Origin: Patiria pectinifera
Lineage: Eukaryota > Echinodermata > Asteroidea > Valvatida > Asterinidae
Direction: 5' to 3'
DNA: 64,000 nucleotides
Assembly: GCA_029964075.1 (NCBI GenBank)
Contig: CM057148.1
Location: 25,785,916 to 25,849,915 of the forward strand
In this document: positions 33,001 to 44,100 of the stretch, piece after piece
Position numbering within the stretch: position 1 is the first letter of the stretch
Layout of the letters: each line of letters begins with the position of its first letter
The notes under the pieces: generated by a model
What the model was told of the DNA's origin: nothing
The model's input: only the letters and a program-made list of their open reading frames with translations
Database searches by the model: none
Position numbers and translations under genes: made by a program

Positions 33001-33885
33001 GTTAAGAAGAGCTTTGAGGCACTGCTACCAACAAGAGATGCCCTGGAACTCCACACTGTGCGTGCAAAATACCAGGCAAAGATCTGGTTCCAGGAAGACC
33101 AGGAACACATCGATGTATCTTCTCCTATTGATGCTTTAAGCTCGGAAGATGGAGTCAGGCTGCCTTAAAGCAGTTTGGACATATACCTCCTATCCCATCT
33201 GCCTGTCTAGAGCTTGTTACTTGTGGTGCCAAATAAATCGAAGTTCACAGCAGCCCGATGCACATGCTTCCAAAGGAATCTGAGGTGCACCCTTGCCTGT
33301 GGGTGTGATGCCACTAAATGTACATGTACATGTAACTGCTGCAACCCAGCTGGCCAAGACTGATGAACCAATACAATAATAAAACTGTATAGGCCTATGT
33401 ACACAATCACGTAAGATATATTCCCTATTTCTTCAAGTCTTACGTAATCTGTACAGTGAATCATCACAGTAATGACCGAAGTGCAAGGTATAATTTAAGA
33501 AGACAAGTACATAAATATATATTGTGTGTATATTTCTATATGTTAGGTGAAAATAATACCTTTTTTCTTACAATGTTATATATGGAGATGAAATATTTAA
33601 TTTAACCTGTTAACTACAAGTGTCTGGTATGCCTAACTGTAGGATAACGATATTTTCAGAACAATACTTACGCTAGTAAGTTCCAAAATCTTCCAAAATA
33701 CAAAAGAAATAAACTTTTTACCATATTTGACCTTTGGCCCTCTAAATGACCTTTGGGGTCAAAATCCAGGGTGGCATCCACCTACTTTTCTTCCCCATCC
33801 TATGACTGATTGATCTAACATGGTTGCCTGCTATTACCCCAAAATGCCGTCTAAAGTATAATATGCCGTTTTGGCTGGTCCACTA
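30052..33885 (+). mobile_element. Academ-like DNA transposon inserted in the LINE
   Basis: The ends are imperfect inverted repeats over about 150 bp. Both read inwards TAGTG...CCAGCCAAA, then ACGGCATTTTKGGGTAATAG and GTTAGATCAAT-like blocks. The element is flanked by ATT on both sides, at 30049-30051 and 33886-33888. Removing it rejoins the LINE frame exactly, which confirms the borders. The decayed coding region has an XPG-like nuclease signature. A 3-bp target duplication plus an XPG-type nuclease fits the Academ superfamily as I remember it, but the family assignment is an inference. Confidence 0.65.
30477..33168 (+). pseudogene. Decayed transposase with XPG/PIN-like nuclease region
   Basis: Recognisable segments spread over shifting frames include L-G-G-L-H-V-C-F-N-F-L-K-A-I-G near 30570, R-W-G-P-V-Y-L-T-V-M-K near 31120, V-V-F-D-R-H-I-G-E-S near 32250, E-E-A-Y-T-R near 32560, D-T-D-A-M-L-L at 32639, and F-H-A-L-T-G-C-D near 32800. 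Related intact proteins usually read E-A-D-T-R, so the Tyr codon at 32568-32570 probably replaces a catalytic Asp. Several stops and frameshifts make the gene inactive. Related uncharacterised proteins are common in marine invertebrate genomes. Confidence 0.6.
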
Positions 33886-35177
33886 ATTGATTACTTTAAC
33901 AGCCTGTTGTCCGGTTTGCCCAAGTCAAACATCGCTCCATTACAACGTATTCAAAACTCCGCTGCCAGAATGGTCACTCGGACTAAGAAACATGACCACA
34001 TTACACCAGTCCTTCGGTCTCTTCATTGGCTTCCGGTTCACGAACGCATCATCTTCAAAACACTTCTCCTTGTTTTCAAAATCATTCACAACCTTGCCCC
34101 ATCATACCTCCAGAAGCTTGTATCTACCCGGTCCACAGCCATTTCATCTACATCCCGCCACCTCCGATCGCATTCTACAGCCCATCTTCAGTTATTGCCT
34201 GGACCTAAAACCAAAACCCGCTATGGCGACCGTGCCTTCTCTGTGCTAGCCCCGAAACTCTGGAACTCTCTTCCCATCCACATCCGTGAAACTGATTCAT
34301 TGGACTCGATCAAGACAATACTTAAGAGCTCTCTTTTTTCACAAGCCTTTGATCAGTAAATAATTGTAGATTGTAAATAATTGATAATCGTACAAGAAAC
34401 TACTGTGCGCTTTGAAACATGGTGGAAAGAACATTATAAATGTTGTAAGTTATAGTTATAATATCTGGAATGATATTCCATTAGTTGAATTCATCAAAAA
34501 TGTCACGACACTAAAGTGACAAATTTAATGTCTAACGCAGTCAAACTGACAACAATGCACCTGAATTCGTGATCGTTGATCTGCTTTATATGCCTTAGTA
34601 ATTGAGAAAGAGAAGAACATGTGAAAACTGTGTTCGAGGACAAAGTTCAACATTGAAGGCCGGTTCATTCTTCACGCGAATGCAAATGCAAAGTGAATCT
34701 AACAAGTGAATTTACAAGTTTAAATGTATTCAATTCGCAGCACGAATACTTGCCGTGATGTCACATTTTTACCTTTCCATCCGCTTTTGTGCCGAATGTT
34801 ATCGGCCTTTACGCAGAGTTCGTCAACAGTTCGAGTGTATGAGTTTCAATCTTTTATAAAGATGGTAACTCTAAGACATTGTCGGTTCATATATATTTGT
34901 TTTGCTCATTTAATTCCCTATTTCAAAAAACTAAATATAGCAAAGACACTAATGTTTCGTCTATTAGATTTTAATAAAAGTGTTTAACTGTTTGAATTAA
35001 GAACCTGTGAATTCAATTGATTACCTGACATTGAGAAGTTGGACAGGCGTAGATCTAAAGTTATAATAATTATAGTAATAATTATCTATATGTCCGCCTG
35101 TCCGCAACGATCGGACATAAAAACAATTTGATAGGCCTGAACCCCCGCAAAACTTCCTCGATTCGTCCCTGCAGCAG

Positions 35178-35401
35178 CAGGGGCGGATCCAGAACACAGT
35201 CTTTTTTTGGGAGGGGGGGGGGAGGATTTGGTCCTCCCAAAAATTGGGTCAAAAAATTACAGCTTGGGTTTTTTTTCAGGAAAAGATGGTGGTGTACGCA
35301 GTGCCTGCCTTTATTGCGACGTCACTTATAAAAAAAATTGTGTTCGTTTTTTTGGTTGGGGGGGGGGGTATGGCCACCGTTGGCCCCTGGATCCGCCCTT
35401 G
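35178..35401. mobile_element. GGGGCGGATCC-type non-autonomous element
   Basis: Bounded by CAGGGGCGGATCCAG and CTGGATCCGCCCTTG, 224 bp, with a G-run inside. The counterpart at 51156-51382 has the same interior and belongs to the duplicated upstream segment. Confidence 0.65.
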
Positions 35402-36479
35402 TGCCGGAGTAGTAATTGTAACTCGCTTCAGATCGTTTTTTAAAGATCCATTGTTTCCAGTGTTTATGGAGGTTTCCATATTCTAGACCAACTTAATTGC
35501 TGCTGGGGCTCTGTGTTTATAACCGGAAAGAAGCTTCGGTTCGCATGCTGGTCGCGCCGTTTCATATCGATTTCTGGCTGTTTACGACTTCGTGGATTTA
35601 TTGTTGCAATTTGAGAGGATATTATGTTCAGTCAAAAATTGCACAATCCGCCAAGCTTTCTCACTGGTTCCTGCGTTACCCGCTTCCAGCGCTGCTTAAC
35701 TGTTTATTGCAATATTGGTCAAGCTGGAGCAGATCAAAGTTTCTTCGGCCCCAACTACTTGCATAAAAAGTTCAATGCGCAGAGTAAGTATTTAGCTGTT
35801 CTGGCAACGAGCCTCAACAGTCTTGTTTTCGATATTTTTTTTTTCTTTTTTCTTTTACCATTTTTCTCCATAGACTTTATACACTTGTTTTCTTCATCCC
35901 ACTTTTACACATTCGAATTACCTTTTTGAAGCCCTTTTTTATTTAAACTACAACTCCTATTGGCTTGAAAACTGGTATGTACATAGACATGGACGCGTTA
36001 CAGATGATCATTAAACTTAAAGTGACGTCAAGATGATGTGATCGAGTGATTTTATATGAAGTTTTGACCATTAAACGTGTATGTTGCAAACAAAAAGCTA
36101 AATTTATCGATCTGTTTGTAGTAGGATTTGTAATAGGTTTTGTAAAAAGGTTAAAATGTTAGTGGCATCATGATGACGTTTTCATATGACGTCAAATGAA
36201 AGGTGATAATTGGAAGCCCTATATCTACGGAAGTAGAGTTCCAATGAAGTCGTAACTTTGTTTGTACATTAACAAGGAGGTGTTGCGGGTGAACATTGCA
36301 GTGACGTCATGATGAAATCATTTTGTGTGACGGGACATTAAAAAGGTTAAATTTTGATGTCTCCTATCACTGGAATAACAGGTTCTATTTAATTGAAACT
36401 GTTTTCCAAAGGACTGCCTGGAAGGTCGGCCAATTCCTTGAGGATGGTCATAAATATACGAAAATAAAATCATTTAAAT

Positions 36480-36530
36480 AACAGCCGAAACAGATGTGTT
36501 TGTTCACGTAACAAACACACCTCCCTTTGT
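36480..36530. other. TGTTTGT...ACAAACA hairpin end
   Basis: CAGCCGAAACAG precedes a hairpin TGTTTGTTCACGTAACAAACA. A near copy is at 52870-52910, and a related pair, reversed, marks the left edge of the block at 23900. This suggests one element family with TGACGTCA interiors. Confidence 0.5.
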
Positions 36531-36577
36531 GCAATTGTATTTTTTTTGTCAAATGTTTTCAACGTCTCCGGTCTTAA

Positions 36578-37046
36578 AGGGAATGTACATCATTGGCTTT
36601 TGCTGTAATTTTCAGAAATGTAGTATTTGCGGGGTTAGTATAACATATCAAATATTGTTAAACTGACATGTTTGAAGTTTTATGTTCGAAAATGCTGGAA
36701 TAACAAAGAAAAACAAAATTGTTCAAGTAGTCTGGTTCCCTGACTCCACCAAAGATGAAATGGATCAATTTATAGTTGCCAGAAAATTGTAAGGTAAAGG
36801 AACCAGTCTAGCTGGCCTGCACCCGTTTATGAACATGTAACCAATACTAAACAAAATTTGGACTGAAAAAAGGTAAATTTGGAGTAGTAGTTAAAATATA
36901 GTTAGGTTTTTCCAACGGTGGTCGGCCGATCACCGCCATAATTTTACAGGATGCTTTAGACTCTCATTTACCAACATCCTAGTAAGGTATTTCTTAAAAA
37001 CTTGGTAGTTTTATTTTTCGCTGTTTGCAAATGTTGTATATTCCCT
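36578..37046. mobile_element. 469-bp TTAA-flanked MITE
   Basis: Ends AGGGAATGTACA and TGTATATTCCCT form a near-perfect inverted repeat, and TTAA flanks both sides (36574-36577, 37047-37050). The duplicated segment upstream of gene D has the empty site with a single TTAA at 52960-52963. A TTAA target site is used by piggyBac and Kolobok elements. Which superfamily applies cannot be decided here. Confidence 0.85.
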
Positions 37047-37959
37047 TTAAAGATGACTGTCAGTGCAACATTTTTGATTTTGTTGCTCCTCATAAATTTT
37101 GACCTGAGGAGAAATTTGATTTTAACGATGTCCACTTTTTCTGAGCTTCTGCAGAGTTCAGGGGAAAAAAACCCGGTATTTGGTGTTGCTTTTTGGCACG
37201 AAGACATCATCCTTGTGAGTAGACTTGCTCCCAATCCATCATTATCAGTTTCACAGTTTACCCTGCTCGAACTACATGTATATTATTTTCTGTCAGCAAA
37301 TACATTTGCAAGTTACTAATCCATAACAAATTGTTCCTTCGCCTATTTGCTATCTCTATCAGATAGCAAAACCTCACAAATCGTTTGCTGCTTGGTACGA
37401 GCAGTTCTTAAGGGTAAAATCAAAATTGCAATATCTGCAATATTTATGCGAATTGTAACTCGCTTCAGATCGTTTTCTAAAGATCCATTGTTTCCAGTGT
37501 TTATGGAGGTTTACGTATCTAGATCAATTTGATTGCTGCTGGGAGTCTGTTTTTATTACACTTAAAAGCTTCAGTTTGCATGCGGTGCTGCGCCATTTCA
37601 TCAATTTCTGACTAAATTATGATTTCGCAAATTGTAATTGCAATATCTGCAATATTGCGCGAATTGTATCTCCCTGTAGATCGTTTTCTAAAGATCCATT
37701 GTTTAAAGTGTTTACGGAGGTTTCCAAATTCTAGACCAACCTTGATTGCCGCTGGGTTTCTGTGTTTATTACCGGAAGAAGTTTCAGTTCGTGCGGAGTC
37801 ATGCCGTTTCATATCGATTTCTGTCTGTTTACGGATGATTGTGGGGGCTTTTTGTTCAAATTAGAGAGGATATTTTGTTACCCCGAAAACTGCGCAATCA
37901 ACAGTGAGTTCTCATTGGCTGATGCGTTACCCGCCTAATGTATAAGCTGCGCCCACACT

Positions 37960-38145
37960 GTAGATTTGATCCAATGAAAACGTATCAACCTTCAATTTAA
38001 ACTAAGGATCTCTCCTAATTGGCTAGATATTTCGTTAGTGTGATGACGTCATCCTGTTCGGTGGTTTGCGTAGCTGCCGAAAAACGAATAGGCGCGGTTT
38101 TGTCATATGATGCAACTGACAGTTTCGTTCATTGCATCAGGGAGA
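37960..38145 (+). promoter_or_regulatory. Conserved upstream region of gene C, with CRE
   Basis: Contains forward CCAAT, reverse ATTGG and TGACGTCA at 38044-38051, 102 bases before the ATG. It aligns with 53880-54058 upstream of truncated gene D, whose CRE is at 53954-53961. Confidence 0.5.
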
Positions 38146-38191
38146 ATGGACGGAGCAGTAGCTTGGATTCTGATGGCATCAGCAGTGGCAG
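38146..38191 (+). CDS. Gene C exon 1, signal peptide
   Basis: Encodes MDGAVAWILMASAVA plus one base, then the donor GTAGGC. The upstream 200 bp match the truncated copy at 54059. Confidence 0.75.
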
Positions 38192-41100
38192 GTAGGCTGA
38201 CATTATTTTAAGTTTCATGTTGAATTTGGAAAACAGCTAAGTTCAGCCACAACATTTTACGATAATTATTTCACCTAGACCATCAAGCGCAAAAGGTGTT
38301 GATGTTGATGTGTGCTATAAACTTATTCTTTCAACTGCTAGGGAGTCTAAGCAAAAAGTAAAAGCAATAAGGAAAAGCTAAATAATGCTTGAATCGGAAT
38401 GAATACAATTTTGTATTTTTACTGTTCAGCATTTAAGAGACAACAGGTAGCTTTTTAATGTTGGATTGTGCGCATGGACGAATGCTTGTCAACAATAGGA
38501 TCTATTTTGTGTTTACGAAATGGCACACACACGAAAGTGTGTATTTTCCTGCTATTGGGGAGCCCCTATTGTCCCTCTTTTGTACTAACATTTTAGGAAG
38601 ACCTCCCATATGTTTTGTACACGTTGCCGAAATGGGGACCCTTCGGAAATAGGGGACCCTATTGTCCTCTGTTGTTCAACGTCCCCTTTTTAATGCAGAA
38701 ACAAACCCACACACAGACCCACATGTTTCGTTACATACTCAATGTGGACATTCTTTTGTTTTAGTGTAGTTATGGAAAACCTGTGAAACTCTTTCAACCC
38801 ATTTTTTTCATGATTCCATTTAGTGTTTCTCTTCATTTTGCCACGGATAAACCTGAGCCAAAAAAATGCCTTAAAACCTGTTTTCCAGAGAGAAGGAAAC
38901 ATTGTGTGGAAGTGGGCAAGTCCACACAACGTCGCTACAACCTGGTTTATGCGGACATCACTGTTCGGAAGTCCACATAGGGAATGTGATGCTTATACAC
39001 ACATGTACCCAGACACACTTATCGTTTGGTTTTTATGGGCTACACTTTTGTTCGACCCTAATTCCCTTCTTTTGTTCTCCTTTGTCCCCTTAGAAATCCC
39101 AAAATACGTAGCGTTACGGATAGGGGTACTTCAATTTCTAAAGACAGACTTGCGGGGTACCATTGTACCTATTGTTGCCCTTTGCTCCCGGTACCCCATA
39201 AGTGCAAATATGTAAGAGTATGTAAAACACCGGCAATCGTGGACCTATGACAAAAGGATTGGGACTCATGCAATGTGTCCACGATGGACCGAGCGTCCAC
39301 GATTGAAATATACAGTAACGTCAGCATTGAGTGGGCTTTTCTCGGCTAATTTTAAATTGTTTCTGGTATTTGAATTATTTTCATAAGATTTTGCTTCCTT
39401 TCTTTTCATTCGTCGTTGAAGCCGGCGGCTGCCACCTTGAGTGCGTGGCCAGCTGCACTTCTTGCAATTACTTTTCTGCAACCAATTATGACCATAATAG
39501 GCGTGCGTCAATTTGTAACGAAATAGTTCTTGTACTTATCTAACTTTAAACAATCTTTCTTGGCCACGAATGAAAAGAAAAAGGTGTATTTTATTATATA
39601 TCTTAGTACGACTTGATTAAACACAATTTGCAATTTGAAACCGTCAATATTGACGGCCTACTTATTTTTTTTTATTCAAAAAGAGGGCGCGTCACATTAA
39701 TAGATAACTTACTATTAAACAAAAAGAACTCACTCGTTGTTTGGGCAACAACTCAAGAAATACCGAATGTATTAAATTGAAATGTGGTCCAGTGATTAGC
39801 CATGATGTGTATCATCATCATCATCATCATTAGTCTAATTCAATCCACTGCTGGATGAAGGCCTCTCCACTAACTTTCCATGCTTTTCGGTCCCTTGCCA
39901 GTTGTTTCCATTTCTTCCCTATGAAATCAGAGATTTCATCTCGCCATCTCTTAGGCTGTCTTCCTCTTCGCCTCTTCAATGATAATGGCGTCCAATCCGT
40001 TACTTTCAGGGTCCATCTGTGGTTGTCTCTTCTCATGACATGTCCTGCCCAACTCCACTTTTTCTTTTTGATCTCAACTATTATGTCTCGCACCCCTGTC
40101 TTTCTTCTAAGATCTTCGTTCCTTATTCTGTCTCTCTTTGTGACCCCAATCATTATTCTTTCCATTGCCCGTACGGTGACTCGCAATGTTTGCTCTGATT
40201 TCTTTGAAGGTGCCCAAGTCTCAGCGCCATATGTTAGAACTGGGATGATGCACTGGTCGAAGAGTGGACGCTTCATCTTTTGCAGTATTTTTCTGTCCTT
40301 GAATATGTAACTCAACTTGCCAAATTTTGCCCATGCAAGTTGTATTCTCCTCTGAATCTCCTCTGAATTCCCAACCTTAAATGTGATCTTCTGTCCCAAA
40401 TATATGTACTCATCTACTGTGTCCAGTGTTTCATTCCCCACTTTAAATTGTGTTATGCCTGTGTTGGAATTGGACATCACTTTCGTCTTCTTCATATTCA
40501 TCTTAAGGCCAACTTTTCTACTTGATGTGTATAACATTAGGATATTACTTTCATTAGAAACAGTCAAATAATAAGGATACTATGACCGAAACAATGTAGT
40601 GTTCTAAACACTAAAAAAAAAAATACAATCCAAATAACATTCATTGTTGTTTGGGCAATAACCCGAGATATAGGCCTACCAGTTGTTTTAATGTCGCTGG
40701 TTTTCCTATCTAAATTTACGGGTAAACCCGGACGATTCGATAATTACTCTGGTACTCGAGACAATAAATTCACATTCACGCCGCGGCTCAAAAAGAACTA
40801 GCCGCCCATAGGGAATGGGAAATAATATTGAACAGTTAGGATTATTCTTGTTCCATGGCGCGGTACTTATGTGCAAATGCATGCTGGTGTGCGCGTACAG
40901 CGTTGCGCGTAGCGCGTATTGTCCAAAGAGTCAGCGCTACAACGTTGGGTTCAAACATTTTCGTGAAGGGGTGGTTTGGAAAAGAGAAATACATTTTCTT
41001 CCATTGTTGTATTGAAATAAAAGTTCAAATATATCAAAAGACAAGGATCTACATGTCAGTTATATGAAACAAATATTGAGTAGGTATTAATTGTGAAATG

Positions 41101-44100
41101 AGAGGAATATTATCGCTTGGTAAAAATCTGGACTTTTCCAGTTCACTGAGCTTCGCCTCGTGAAATGGAAAAGTCCAGATTTTACCTTGCGATAATATTT
41201 CTCCCATTCCACGCTGAGCCACTCAATATTTGCATTTATACAACACCTGAATAAATCCCCGTCATCTAATTGGTGGATCGTTGATCACATGTCTCGAATT
41301 ATTCGTACCGATGCACGGCGTGCGCGTGGCGCGCAACGCGCAGTGCAATGGTCGTACTATTGCACTGTGATTAGAAGTACCATTGCACTGTCACCCGCAC
41401 ATGTTGCCGATGGTGGCGCTGTGGTGTTTCAATTGGCAATAAAAGTTCTGAACTTATTGAACTGTTTGAGTTCTAAACTTATGGAAAAGTTTTAAGGTGA
41501 GAAAAATTGAATATTATAGTTCTCAACCCGTTGAACAGTTTGCCTAATATGATAACTCTGAACTCGTCAAACTTGTAAACAATTTTTAACCTGAATAAAT
41601 TGGCTATTAAAAATCAACCAATCAGATGACGAGGATTTATTCAGGTGTTATATAAAACAAATAATGAATGTTTTACGTTCGTGCAATAGAAAGAATAATT
41701 TCATTCGGTGACAGATGAAATGTTCCATTCCACTCGGCTTCGCCTCTTGAAATGGAACATTTCATCTGTCACCTCATGAAATTATTATTTCCATTGCACT
41801 CACAAACATTCCTTATTTGTATAACATCACCTTTACATCTAATTTCGCTCTGAGGCCTTCGAATAGACATTATTTACAAGTACGCAACAAACAGACGCGC
41901 GCTTAGAAGCGCGCGACGCATCAATAAATTAGACTGGCTCTACACCATAGAGCTATATTAAATTACTATAAACAGGAGGGCTCAACTAATGGGTCCCGAC
42001 ATTAAGTTGAAATTACATCAAGTCATCGGTCTTCATGTGTAAAATTATGAGATTCAATTTCGTGAGAAACCGTCAAACATTTCAAACAAAATTACAGAAA
42101 CAATATGGTGTTTTAAACGCGAAAAAAATATAATCCGAACAAAAGTCAATGTTCATGAAACAACAGCAACACATATGGCAAGGAAGAAATATTTGTTTAA
42201 CTGAAAGGGAAGTTCGTTTGTTTCAGTATATTGCAAGGGCATTTTACAAATACACTTTTGTCAACAAAAACTTTCTCTGGAAAAAGGGCGCACTAAACAA
42301 TATAGTTTTTTTCGCACGGAGACAAACGTGCCCTGACGGTCGACTTAAATCTCTTTCATTAGAGGGCGCGCGATATTAATAGTAGTCACCACCACTGACA
42401 AAGCATCAACATGGATGCCTCACTGTATTGAACAAGAAGAACACACTCGTTGTTTGGGTAATAACTCATAAAAGATTCAAATGTATTAAATTGAAATTTC
42501 GTCCAGTAATTTATCATGATGTGTAAAGTAAGCGTTTTTAATTTCAAGAGAAACCATTAAGCAATAACAATAATATAACCAAAACAAGTTAGTGTTTCAA
42601 ACGCAAAAAACAAACAAACACACATTTCGAATGAAGGTCAACGTTTACGGATACATAACACGCTCGTTGATTAGGTAATTATCCAAGAAATATAATTGTA
42701 TGAAGTTGATATGTGACATTAGGAGATTCAATTTCGTTAGAAACCGTCAACAATTTTATAACAATATGACTGAAACAATATAGTGTTTAAACGTGAAGAA
42801 TACTATCGGAATGAAAGTCAATGTTTCTGGAACAAAATCACCACAATCCTCTTGCAAAAGCAAAAAATACCCTGGTTTATTGAATTGGAAGTTCGTTTGT
42901 TTCACTATTTTGCAAGGGCATTTGCCTGCCCACTTTTGTAACTGAACTAAAATTTTAAGTCGAAAAAGGGCGGAAAAACGGACGCAGAAATAGCGGTCTT
43001 GCATGGAGACAACATTGCCGAACAGTCTACTTTAATTTTAGAGGGGCGCCACATCAATAGTGGTCACAACCACTGACATCTGTCTGTACAAAACATATGG
43101 AAGGTCTTTTAAAAAGAGAGGGAAAAAAAGGCTTTAACGATTAATTGAAGGCGTTTACAATGATCTCTGTGTGGATGATCTTGTGTTCCTTTAGAACTGA
43201 GGAATTGGGACGATGGGATATTCGCGAAAACAAATGCGCCGAGCCGGGTTGTTTTCTAGTACAAACCTTAGGGAACATGTTGAAAAAAGAAGAAGATCAA
43301 AAGAATAGGAACAAAAGGAGGAAACAATACATAGGAGGTCCTTATCAGTATGGGATTTAACGACTGCGTGTGCGTATGTGCGTTCACGAGTAATTTTCAC
43401 AAATTAATCGCCGGCGAACCGGGCGACTCGCCCGCCAAGCGCGCGACAGGTGACGAAGCTGCCTCGAACCTGCATGGGTGAAACTTTTTTCATGAATAAT
43501 TCAGTACTTTTGATGGAGTCATTGCTCTACACTGAGGGCGTATTCGAAACTCATTTCAATAAACACGAGAAGGGAGTTTTGAATGTCGAGAACCAATACG
43601 AGAACGATTGCGAACAGGATTTCCTCCCCCAGGGAAGCAACACGAGAACGGTGATTGCGAGCAGGATTTAAACCCCCCCCCCTTATTGGGAATTAGATAA
43701 AGAACGTCAAGATTAAATATGCCGGACTTACCGCAACTTGCGTATTAACTCTTTTGTTCATAAAATTGAAAACACTGTTAATTCATGAGTAGTATAATAC
43801 CAACTAAAATTCAGCAAAGAGTGGGCTTGTCTTTGCCATTTGTTATAACTGTCCCGAGATAGAAACAATTTTCTTGAGATCACTAGTTTTCAATTGTTTG
43901 GATTCGGCGTTTTAATATGGCGGCACTCCACGTGCAATTGGGCGATCGTAGAGTGCAATCTGTGGACACTATTCGTGTGTCACTCGGACCACTGTTCAAT
44001 TCGGGCGATTCACAATGCAGTGCGCCACCAAGAGTTTACCACGGAGAGTTCATTTTTCCCAGTGCATTGTGGGAGATGGTCGACAGATTCGCAGCGCGAG

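Larger units (their letters stand above)
29862..34459 (+). mobile_element. 5'-truncated L2/CR1-like LINE, interrupted
   Basis: Before the break it encodes V-R-D-L-G-F-T-I-D, L-T-F-S-E-H-I and L-V-H-A-L-I-T-S-H. After it, in the same frame, come D-Y-F-N-S-L-L-S-G-L-P, L-Q-R-I-Q-N-S-A-A-R, L-H-W-L-P-V, G-D-R-A-F-S-V-L-A-P-K-L-W-N-S-L-P and a stop at 34359. This is the C-terminal reverse-transcriptase/thumb region of L2- or CR1-type LINEs. The retained LINE parts are 29862-30051 and 33886-34459. The host sequence on both sides matches uninterrupted copies near 48870-48920. The 3' end has an AT-rich repetitive tail. Confidence 0.8.
34460..38190 (+). repeat. Segmental duplication, gene C copy
   Basis: Aligns collinearly with 50400-54083 through the flank repeat tail, the GGGGCGGATCC element, TGACGTCA-containing sequence, upstream modules and exon 1. 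The 469-bp MITE and small indels are the main differences. Confidence 0.8.
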
